From contig NZ_PTXL01000001.1 of assembly GCF_004343775.1 (NCBI RefSeq), forward strand, positions 682,001 through 746,000: a DNA stretch of 64,000 nt, given 5' to 3'. The position numbers and the translations under genes were made by a program. The notes beneath the pieces were generated by a model, which did no database searches, was not told the DNA's origin, and worked only from the letters and a program-made list of their open reading frames with translations. Shown here piece after piece: positions 9,348 to 16,575 of this stretch. Source of the DNA: Burkholderia sp. SRS-46. GTDB lineage: Bacteria; Pseudomonadota; Gammaproteobacteria; Burkholderiales; Burkholderiaceae. Numbering within the stretch: the first letter of the stretch is position 1; each line of letters begins with the position of its first letter.

Positions 9348-10069
9348 TTCGGCGAGTTCTCGTGACGGGCGCGAGCCGCGGCATCGGCCGTGCCGTCGCG
9401 CTGCGTCTGGCGGCCGACGGTTTTGCCGTGACGGTCCATTGCCGCAGCGGCCGCGCCGAAGCGCAGGCGGTTGCCGACGCGATCGTGCAGCAGGGCGGCA
9501 CGGCGAGCGTCCTGCAGTTCGACGTGCGCGAGCGCGCGGCATGCCGCCAGTTGCTCGAGGCCGACGTCGACGCGCACGGCGCCTATTACGGCATCGTCTG
9601 CAGCGCGGGCGTGACGCGCGACGGCGCATTTCCGGCGCTGTCCGACGAGGACTGGGACGTCGTGATCGAAACCGGCCTGGACGGCTTCTACAACGTCGTC
9701 CACCCGCTGACGATGCCGATGGTCCGGCTGCGCAACGGCGGCCGCATCGTGACGATCGCATCGGTGTCCGGCGTGATGGGCAATCGCGGGCAGGTCAACT
9801 ACAGCGCCGCGAAGGCGGGCCTGATCGGCGCGACCAAGGCGCTTGCCGTCGAACTCGCGTCGCGCGGCATCACGGTCAATTGCGTGGCGCCCGGCCTCGT
9901 CGATACGGGCATGCTCGACGACGTGCCGCTCGAGCAGGCGCTGAAGACGGTGCCGATGGGGCGGGTCGGCCGGCCCGAGGAAATCGCGTCGGTGGTCGGC
10001 TTCCTGATGTCGGATGCCGCGTCGTACATCACCCGGCAAGTGGTCGGGGTCAACGGCGGGATGGTGTGA
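9344..10069 (+). CDS. 3-oxoacyl-ACP reductase (FabG-like, SDR)
   Basis: 241 residues of classical short-chain dehydrogenase. It has the NADP-binding TGASRGIG motif at residues 8-15, a Ser in ASVSGVMGN, and the catalytic Tyr-x3-Lys in YSAAKAG (Tyr about 153). It reduces the beta-keto group during polyene chain extension. The sequence AGGGAG lies about 9 bases before the ATG, and the start overlaps the dehydratase stop (ATGA), so stoichiometric coupling is likely. Confidence 0.92.
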   Translation: MIRRVLVTGASRGIGRAVALRLAADGFAVTVHCRSGRAEAQAVADAIVQQGGTASVLQFDVRERAACRQLLEADVDAHGAYYGIVCSAGVTRDGAFPALSDEDWDVVIETGLDGFYNVVHPLTMPMVRLRNGGRIVTIASVSGVMGNRGQVNYSAAKAGLIGATKALAVELASRGITVNCVAPGLVDTGMLDDVPLEQALKTVPMGRVGRPEEIASVVGFLMSDAASYITRQVVGVNGGMV

Positions 10070-11298
10070 TGAAGCGGGTCGTCGTAACGGGAATGGGCGG
10101 CGTGACCGCCTTCGGCGAGACATGGCCGGACATCGACGCGCGCCTGAAGGCCGCGGGCAACGCGGTGCGGCGCATGCCGGAATGGGATCGCTACGAGTCG
10201 CTGCACACGCGGCTCGCCTGCCCGCTGCAGGGCTTCACGCCGCCCGCGCATTATCCGCGCAAGAAGACGCGCTCGATGGGGCCGGTATCGATGTATGCGG
10301 TGCGGGCGAGCGAGCTGGCGCTCGCCGATGCCGGGCTCGCGGACGACGCATCGATCAAGGACGGCCGCATGGGCGTCGCGTACGGCTCGTCGTCGGGGTC
10401 GGTCGAGCCGATTCGCGCGTTCGGCGCGATGGTCGAGACCGGTTCGATGCGCGACGTGACGTCGAACAGCTACGTGCAGATGATGCCGCACACGACGGCG
10501 GTCAACGTCAGCCTGTTCTGGGATCTCAAGGGCCGCGTCGTGCCCGCGTCGTCCGCGTGCGCGTCGGGCAGCCAGGCGATCGGCTTTGCGTACGAGGCGA
10601 TCGCTTCCGGCAAGCAGGCGCTGATGCTCGCGGGCGGCGCCGAGGAATTGTCCGGCCCGGCGGTCGCCGTGTTCGACACGCTGTACGCGACCAGCACGCG
10701 CAACGACGCCGCCACGTTGACGCCGCGGCCGTTCGACGTCGACCGCGACGGGCTCGTGATCGGCGAGGGCGCGGCGACGCTGGTGCTCGAGGAGTACGAG
10801 CATGCGCGCGCGCGCGGCGCGACGATTCACGCGGAAGTGGCCGGCTTCGGCTGCAATTCGGACGGCGCGCACATCACGCAGCCCACTGCCGAGACGATGG
10901 CGGTCGCGATGCGGCTCGCGCTGCGCGATGCCGGGCTCGACCCGTCGGCGATCGCGTATGTCAACGCGCACGGCACGTCGACCGAGCGCGGCGACGTGGC
11001 CGAGAGCCATGCGACGCATGCGGTGTTCGGCGAACGCATGCCGATCAGCTCGCTGAAGAGCTATGTCGGGCACACGCTCGGCGCATGCGGCGCACTCGAG
11101 GCGTGGTGGACGATCGAGATGATGAAGCGCAACTGGTATGCGCCGACGCTCAACCTGTCGACCGTCGATCCGGCGTGCGCCGCGCTCGACTACATCGTCG
11201 GCGCGGGCCGCGTGATCGACGCGGAATTCGTGATGAGCAACAACTTCGCGTTCGGCGGGATCAATACGTCGCTGATCTTCCGGCGGGCGGGCGCGTGA
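10069..11298 (+). CDS. Beta-ketoacyl synthase (aryl-polyene KS 2)
   Basis: 409 residues, FabF-like. It has the Cys in SSACASGSQAIG, His in NAHGTSTERGD and His in KSYVGHTLGACG, so it has a complete Cys-His-His triad. It is the most FabF-like of the three synthases here and a good candidate for the main condensing enzyme. The start overlaps the reductase stop (TGATG), and the stop overlaps the next gene's GTG start. Confidence 0.92.
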   Translation: MKRVVVTGMGGVTAFGETWPDIDARLKAAGNAVRRMPEWDRYESLHTRLACPLQGFTPPAHYPRKKTRSMGPVSMYAVRASELALADAGLADDASIKDGRMGVAYGSSSGSVEPIRAFGAMVETGSMRDVTSNSYVQMMPHTTAVNVSLFWDLKGRVVPASSACASGSQAIGFAYEAIASGKQALMLAGGAEELSGPAVAVFDTLYATSTRNDAATLTPRPFDVDRDGLVIGEGAATLVLEEYEHARARGATIHAEVAGFGCNSDGAHITQPTAETMAVAMRLALRDAGLDPSAIAYVNAHGTSTERGDVAESHATHAVFGERMPISSLKSYVGHTLGACGALEAWWTIEMMKRNWYAPTLNLSTVDPACAALDYIVGAGRVIDAEFVMSNNFAFGGINTSLIFRRAGA

Positions 11299-12533
11299 CG
11301 CGCGATTCGGGCGCACCGTCGCGCGTCGTCGTCACGGGGCTCGGCATCGTGTCGTGTCTCGGCAATGCGCTCGGCGACGTGTCGGGCGCGCTGCGCGACG
11401 GCCGCTCGGCCGTGCGCCGCGTCGACGCGTGGCAGGCGCGCGGCTTTCGCAGCCAGGTCGCCGGCGTCGCGTCGGTCGATGCGGAGCCGCCGTTCGCACG
11501 CAAGCACGAGCGCTTCATGGGTGACACCGCGCGCTTCGCCGCGCATGCGGCCGCGAAGGCGGTTGCCGACGCCGGCCTCGACCCGGCCGCGCTGCGCTCG
11601 CCGCGGGCCGGCGCGATCGTCGGCTCCGGCATCGGCTCGATCGGCGCATACGACGACGCGATGGCGATCGCGACCACGCGCGGCGTCGACCGGACGCCGC
11701 CCTACGTGGTGCCCAAGGCGATGAGCAGCACCGCGTCGGCCTGCGTCGCGCAACTGTTCGGTATCGAGGGCGTGGCCTATTCGCCGTCGTCGGCCTGCAC
11801 GAGTTCGACGCTCGCGATCGGGCAGGCGCTGCAGCTGATTCGCGCGGGCATCCAGGATGTGGTGCTGGCGGGCGGCAGCGAGGCGCTGCACGACAACATG
11901 ACGCTGATGTTCGACGCGATGGGCGCGTTGTCGGCGGGATTCAACGATTGTCCCGAGCGTGCGTCGCGGCCGTATGGCGTCGGTCGAGACGGCTTCGTGA
12001 TCGCGTCGGGCGCCGGCATCCTCGTGCTCGAGTCGCTCGATCATGCGATGACGCGCGGTGCGCGCATCTACGCGGAGCTGACCGGTTTCGGCCAATGCAC
12101 CGACAACGCGGGCATGGCGACGCCGCACGCGCCGGGCATCGCGCGCGCGATGCGCGCAACGCTGGAGGACGCGCGGTGTGTGCCGGACTACGTGAATACG
12201 CACGCGCCGTCGACGCCGCTTGGCGATGTCGAGGAGTTGAAGGCGCTGTCGGCCGTGTTCGGTGGCGACGTGCCGGCCTTTTCGTCGACGAAGGCGATGA
12301 CCGGCCATCCGCTCGGCGCGAGCGGCGTGCACGAGGCGATCTACACGATCCTGATGATGCGCGACGGCTTCGTCGCGGGCACGGCCGTCGACGGTGCGCT
12401 GGATCCGGCGGCAATGGGCCTGCCGCTCGTGCGGACGTCACGCGAAGCGCGGATCGAACGCGCGTTGTCGGTTTCGTTCGGCTTCGGGGGCAGTTGTACG
12501 GGTTTGATGCTGGACGCCTGGAAGGGCGGTTGA
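11295..12533 (+). CDS. Beta-ketoacyl synthase (aryl-polyene KS 3)
   Basis: 412 residues. The start is GTG inside GTGA, which overlaps the previous stop. Catalytic Cys is in SSACTSSTLAIG and the second His in KAMTGHPLGASG. The first His sits in NTHAPSTPLGD, where the usual HGT is HAP, a small departure from the family consensus next to the active site. It probably forms a heterodimer with, or initiates for, the other synthases. Confidence 0.9.
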   Translation: MTRDSGAPSRVVVTGLGIVSCLGNALGDVSGALRDGRSAVRRVDAWQARGFRSQVAGVASVDAEPPFARKHERFMGDTARFAAHAAAKAVADAGLDPAALRSPRAGAIVGSGIGSIGAYDDAMAIATTRGVDRTPPYVVPKAMSSTASACVAQLFGIEGVAYSPSSACTSSTLAIGQALQLIRAGIQDVVLAGGSEALHDNMTLMFDAMGALSAGFNDCPERASRPYGVGRDGFVIASGAGILVLESLDHAMTRGARIYAELTGFGQCTDNAGMATPHAPGIARAMRATLEDARCVPDYVNTHAPSTPLGDVEELKALSAVFGGDVPAFSSTKAMTGHPLGASGVHEAIYTILMMRDGFVAGTAVDGALDPAAMGLPLVRTSREARIERALSVSFGFGGSCTGLMLDAWKGG

Positions 12534-12566
12534 GATCGACGTGACCTAGAGAGGGAGGTGAGAACG

Positions 12567-12992
12567 ATGAAGCACAAAGGACATCTGGCAGGCGCACTGA
12601 TGATGGCGGCGATGCTCGCGGGATGCGGCACCGTCGTCCGTACGCTGCCGTTGCCGCCGTCCGCGACGGCGGCCGACGCAACGGGCGTGACGCTGTATTT
12701 CGGTTCGCAGGCGCATCCGGCGGTGAAGACCGCGTTCGGCGAGCGTTCCGAATCCGTGCGGGTCAAGCGCGCCACCGAGGCGGAACAGCCGACCTGCGAG
12801 CTGGCGCTTGGCGAGGCGTTGGGCCATCTGCGCGACTATGCGAAGCGGCGCGGCGCGAATGCGGTCGTCGATGTCAAGACGCGGTTTCACGACAACCGTT
12901 CCGATTCGCCGACCAGCTACACGTGCGGCGTGAGCGGCAGCGCGGGCGCGATCGCGGTGTCGGGCAACGTGGTGCTGCTCGACGTGCAATAA
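12567..12992 (+). CDS. Aryl-polyene cluster lipoprotein
   Basis: 141 residues with a lipoprotein signal peptide ending in LAGC (Cys20). The mature part contains two further cysteines (TCELALGEAL and SYTCGVSG) that could form a disulfide, and a repeated VDVK/VLLDV beta pattern. Small lipoproteins of this type close many aryl-polyene operons; their role is unknown. The sequence GGGAGG at 12553-12558 is 8 bases before the ATG at 12567, which I prefer over the GTG at 12558. It lies 33 bases after KS 3, in the same operon. Confidence 0.8.
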   Translation: MKHKGHLAGALMMAAMLAGCGTVVRTLPLPPSATAADATGVTLYFGSQAHPAVKTAFGERSESVRVKRATEAEQPTCELALGEALGHLRDYAKRRGANAVVDVKTRFHDNRSDSPTSYTCGVSGSAGAIAVSGNVVLLDVQ

Positions 12993-13054
12993 CGGCGCGG
13001 CGCCTGCTCGGGCCAACGGGCGCGCGTCACGCGACGCTCGCGGGCAGGCATCGT

Positions 13055-13774
13055 TCAGGCGGATTTGCGGGCGGCGACGTTGACGAGCGTCTCGCGGCGC
13101 TTGCCCGGTTGCGGCCGGTAGAGGCCGATCCGCTCGAGCAGGCCGAAGTCCTTGGCGCGGCTCCACCACAAATACGGTAACGAGACGTTTCGGTTCTCGA
13201 ACGAAAAGCCGGATTCGCGCAACATGGCGAGATAGCCGTTGGCGCTCTTCTGCACGTGCATCGGGTGCCGGAACAGCAGGCGGATGACCCACGACTTGAT
13301 GTACGCGTCCGTCGATTCGGCGAACAGCAGCAACCCGTTCGGCTTGAGGACGCGCCGGAATTCGGCGAGGGCCTGCTCCTGTTCGACGAGATGGTGGAAG
13401 GTCTGATGGCAGAACACGATGTCGACGCTCGCGTCGGCAAGCGGCAGGCGCGCGCAATCGGCGTCGTGCAATTCGACCGCGGCGTCGCAGCGGCCGGCCG
13501 CGTCCGACGCGCAGGCGAGCGATTCGCGATGGCAGTCGATGCCGATGATCTTGCCCGGTGCGAAGGCCTCGTGCAGCAGCCGGAACGATTTCCCCTGGCC
13601 GCAGCCGGCGTCGAGAATGACCGGCGCGGGCGGCAGCGGGGTCGTGACGAGGCGCTTCAGGTCGTTGATGGCGACGCGCAGCACGTGATGTTCCCAGGTG
13701 TGCGTGCGCAGGAACCACACGCCGAATGCGGTTTCCGGAACAAACGTTGCGGCGTGCGTGCGGGAAGACGACAT
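13055..13774 (-). CDS. Class I SAM-dependent methyltransferase
   Basis: 239 residues with motif I VILDAGCGQG, the acidic loop IGIDCH, a DADCARLPLADASVDIVFC motif and FRRVLKPNG, all typical of class I methyltransferases (UbiE/Methyltransf_11 type). In aryl-polyene clusters a methyltransferase decorates the aryl head group; that role is inferred from position. It runs opposite to the operon and is convergent with the lipoprotein gene. I chose the ATG at 13774 because GAAGGG precedes it; upstream starts to 13825 have no ribosome-binding site. Confidence 0.82.
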   Translation of the reverse strand: MSSSRTHAATFVPETAFGVWFLRTHTWEHHVLRVAINDLKRLVTTPLPPAPVILDAGCGQGKSFRLLHEAFAPGKIIGIDCHRESLACASDAAGRCDAAVELHDADCARLPLADASVDIVFCHQTFHHLVEQEQALAEFRRVLKPNGLLLFAESTDAYIKSWVIRLLFRHPMHVQKSANGYLAMLRESGFSFENRNVSLPYLWWSRAKDFGLLERIGLYRPQPGKRRETLVNVAARKSA

Positions 13775-13883
13775 AGGCCCTTCGTTGGTATGCGTTATTT
13801 GTCGGGCGATCATTGTAAATGGCATCGCGCGGGCGCGCGTGGAAGTTCAACATACCCAATTACTCGAAACGGGCAACACGAGC

Positions 13884-15137
13884 ATGAATCACATGAATTC
13901 CGACCAGGTCAGCGTCGACGTCGCGATCATCGGAGCCGGCCCGGCCGGCGCAGTCGCTGCCGGATTGCTGCGCAAGTCGGGCCGGTCGGTGCTCGTCCTC
14001 GAGCGTCAGCACTTTCCGCGCTTTTCCATCGGCGAAAGCCTGTTGCCGCAGAGCATGCGCTACCTGGAAGAGGCGGGCATGCTGCAGGCGGTCGTCGAAG
14101 CGGGTTTCCAGTTCAAGAGCGGTGCCTATTTCGTGCATCGCGAACGGATGTCGTCGTTCGATTTTCGCGACAAATTCTCGGCGGGCTGGGGCACCACGTA
14201 TCAGGTGGAGCGCGCGGTGTTCGACGACGTATTGATCCGGTGCGCGATGCAGCAGGGCGCCGACGTGCGTTTCGGCCACGCGGTGCGCGCGTTCGTGCCG
14301 GGTGCGCGACCGCAGCTGGAGGTCGTCGGCGAAGGCGGTGATGCCTATCGGGTGGAGGCGGGCTTCGTGCTGGACGCGAGCGGGTTCGGCCGCGTGCTGC
14401 CGCGTCTGCTCGACCTCGAGGCACCGACCCGCATGCCGACGCGGGCGGCGCTCTTCACGCACGTCGAGGATCGCCTGCCCGCCGGTTCGACCGACCGGAA
14501 CAAGATCTGCATCGCGGTGCATCCGGCGCGCCGCGACGTGTGGTTCTGGATGATTCCGCTCACGAATGGACGCTCGTCGGTCGGCTGTGTCGCGGAAGCC
14601 GCGTTTCTCGACGTGCCGGAAGGCCAGCGCGACGCGCGGCTGCGCGAATTGCTGCAGACGGAGCCGACGCTCGCCCGCCTCGTCGGCGACAAGCCTTTCG
14701 TGATGCCGGTGCGCCACATCGGCGGCTATGCGGCGAACGTCGAGCGCCTGCATGGCGAGGGCTATGCGCTGCTCGGTAACGCCGGCGAGTTTCTCGATCC
14801 GATTTTCTCGTCGGGCGTCACGATCGCGCTTCGCTCGTCGCAGCTGGCGGTTCAGGCGCTCGAGCGTCAGTGGCGCGGCGAGACGGTCGACTGGCAGCGC
14901 GATTACGATGCCGCGCTGCGCAAGGGCATCGATACGTTCCGCGCATTCGTCGAACGATGGTATTCGGGGGAACTGCAGGACGTCGTTTTCCATGAAGAGA
15001 AATCGCCGGAGGTGAAGCGCATGGTGTGTGCGATCCTCGCCGGCTACGCGTGGGACGAAGCGAATCCGTTCGTGCGGGATCCGGGGCGGCGTCTCGATGT
15101 GCTGGCTGAGTTTTGCCGTTCCGGCGTGCAGGATTGA
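13884..15137 (+). CDS. Flavin-dependent halogenase-like monooxygenase
   Basis: 417 residues. The FAD-binding GAGPAG sits about residue 18, GESLLPQSM follows, and a Lys occurs in FQFKSGAYF at the position of the essential lysine in many flavin-dependent halogenases. The WFWMIP segment exactly fits the W-x-W-x-I-P motif that separates halogenases from ordinary monooxygenases. DPIFSSGVTIA closes the FAD site. Placed beside an aryl-polyene cluster, it may halogenate the aryl ring, as in the brominated xanthomonadins; that is an inference. The start could also be the ATG at 13893. It is divergent from the methyltransferase, with 109 bases between them. Confidence 0.82.
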   Translation: MNHMNSDQVSVDVAIIGAGPAGAVAAGLLRKSGRSVLVLERQHFPRFSIGESLLPQSMRYLEEAGMLQAVVEAGFQFKSGAYFVHRERMSSFDFRDKFSAGWGTTYQVERAVFDDVLIRCAMQQGADVRFGHAVRAFVPGARPQLEVVGEGGDAYRVEAGFVLDASGFGRVLPRLLDLEAPTRMPTRAALFTHVEDRLPAGSTDRNKICIAVHPARRDVWFWMIPLTNGRSSVGCVAEAAFLDVPEGQRDARLRELLQTEPTLARLVGDKPFVMPVRHIGGYAANVERLHGEGYALLGNAGEFLDPIFSSGVTIALRSSQLAVQALERQWRGETVDWQRDYDAALRKGIDTFRAFVERWYSGELQDVVFHEEKSPEVKRMVCAILAGYAWDEANPFVRDPGRRLDVLAEFCRSGVQD

Positions 15138-15237
15138 GTCGGGCGGTGGAGGCGGCGTGCGGTCGGATCTGACCTGCCCCCTGCAAACAGGGCCAGCCGG
15201 AGTCTAGTAAAGTTCGTTTTCGGAGAAGAAGACGAAC

Positions 15238-15501
15238 ATGAAGAAGCGCTTTACGGAACAGCAAATCATCGTGTTTCTGAAGGAAGCCGAGGCCGGTATG
15301 CCGGTCAAGGAACTGTGCAGGAAGCACGGGTTCAGTGACGCGTCGTTCTACACCTGGCGTGCGAAGTTCGGCGGCATGGACGTGTCGGAAGCCCGCCGGC
15401 TGAAGGACCTCGAGGTGGAGAATGCCCGGTTGAAGAAACTGCTGGCCGAAGCAATGCTCGATATGGAAGCGTTGAAGGTCGTCGTCATGGGAAAGCCCTG
15501 A
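15238..15501 (+). CDS. IS407 OrfA (transposase DNA-binding subunit)
   Basis: 87 residues: a helix-turn-helix region (GMPVKELCRKHGFSDASFY) followed by a leucine-zipper coiled coil (EVENARLKKLLAEAML). It binds the IS ends and is joined to OrfB by -1 frameshifting near its C-terminus to make the active transposase. Confidence 0.95.
   Translation: MKKRFTEQQIIVFLKEAEAGMPVKELCRKHGFSDASFYTWRAKFGGMDVSEARRLKDLEVENARLKKLLAEAMLDMEALKVVVMGKP
15489..15495 (+). other. Programmed -1 frameshift heptamer of IS407
   Basis: The sequence GGGAAAG sits just before the orfA stop, in the correct phase (codons GGA AAG in orfA). It fits the X-XXY-YYZ slippery rule. Slipping back one base enters the orfB frame, which is open from here through 16358, giving the OrfAB transposase. 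Confidence 0.7.
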
Positions 15502-15524
15502 GCCCACAAGCCAAGCGCGAAGCG

Positions 15525-16358
15525 GTGGCGGCGATTCGGGAGAAGGTCAACATCTCTGAACGCCGCGCCTGCCGGCTTGTCGGGCTTTCTCGCAGCGTGT
15601 TGCATTACGACGCGAAGCCGAACCACGAGAACGAGGTGCTAGCGGCGCGTCTGGTGGAACTGGCGCACGAACGTCGTCGGTTCGGCTACCGCCGGTTGCA
15701 CGCCCTGGTGGAACGCGAAGGCACATACGCCAATCACAAACGCGTCTATCGCCTGTACCGTGAGGCAGGACTGGCTGTGCGGCGCCGTCGCAAACGCCAC
15801 GGCGTAATGATTGAGCGCGAGCAACTGGCGTTGCCCGGCGCACCCAACGAAGTCTGGTCAATCGACTTCGTGATGGATGCGCTTGCCAACGGCCGGCGCT
15901 TGAAGTGCCTGACCGTCGTCGATGATTTCGCGAAAGAGGCGGTCGACATCGTCGTCGACCAAGGCATCTCCGCCTTGTACGTCGCTCGGGCATTGGACCG
16001 TGCCGCTCGCTTCCGTGGCTATCCCAAGGCGGTGCGCACAGACCAGGGCCGCGAATTCACGAGCCGCGCGCTCGACCAATGGGCGTATGCGAATGGCGTC
16101 ACCTTGAAGTTGATTCAGGCGGGAAAACCAACGCAGAATGCGTACATCGAATCGTTCAACGGCAAGTTCCGCGACGAATGCCTTAACGAGCACTGGTTCA
16201 CGACGTTGGCCCACGCTCGGGCGGTCATCGCGGCATGGCGCCAGGACTACAACGAACAAAGACCTCACAGCGCGCTGAACGACCTTTCGCCATCAGAATT
16301 TGCGGCGAAACATCGGGCAACAGCGGATGCTCCTGCCGCTTTCCAGGAGCTGGTTTAA
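15525..16358 (+). CDS. IS407 OrfB (DDE integrase catalytic part)
   Basis: 277 residues from the first start-like codon. The frame is open back to 15489, so the natural product is the OrfAB fusion. It contains the HTH_21 region and an rve integrase core, with the acidic triad visible as D in IDFVMDA, D in RTDQGREF and E in KFRDECLN. No stop or frameshift interrupts it, so the element looks active. Confidence 0.95.
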   Translation: MAAIREKVNISERRACRLVGLSRSVLHYDAKPNHENEVLAARLVELAHERRRFGYRRLHALVEREGTYANHKRVYRLYREAGLAVRRRRKRHGVMIEREQLALPGAPNEVWSIDFVMDALANGRRLKCLTVVDDFAKEAVDIVVDQGISALYVARALDRAARFRGYPKAVRTDQGREFTSRALDQWAYANGVTLKLIQAGKPTQNAYIESFNGKFRDECLNEHWFTTLAHARAVIAAWRQDYNEQRPHSALNDLSPSEFAAKHRATADAPAAFQELV

Positions 16359-16575
16359 AGGGACTTTGCTAGAAGCCCATTGGCCCTACTGACGGGGGCA
16401 GGTCAACCTTTAGCTCGATCCCCCGCATCGCTAGGCAGCAGGGCTTCAATTTCTGTCAAGCCGGCACATATTTCTCAGACTTAGATAAAATCGCGCGAGC
16501 GACTTGCTGTCGCGAATGGCTGACCGTCACTTTGTGTCACTTTCTTGACGGTCGAACCTGAGAGAGATAACGAAA

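Larger units (their letters stand above)
15170..16405 (+). mobile_element. IS407 (IS3 family), intact
   Basis: A 1236-bp element, the length I recall for IS407. The left end begins TGACCTGCCCCC and the right end finishes with the exact complement (GGGGGCAGGTCA at 16394-16405). It carries orfA and orfB with a frameshift signal. The 4 bases flanking the two ends differ (GATC left, ACCT right), so no target duplication remains. The element therefore probably took part in a rearrangement after insertion. An inverted fragment of the same IS lies at 23686-23946. Confidence 0.95.

Noticed and set aside
15166..16409. Target-site duplication for IS407
   Set aside because: The 4-bp flanks GATC and ACCT differ, and neither matches the flank of the fragment at 23946 in either orientation.
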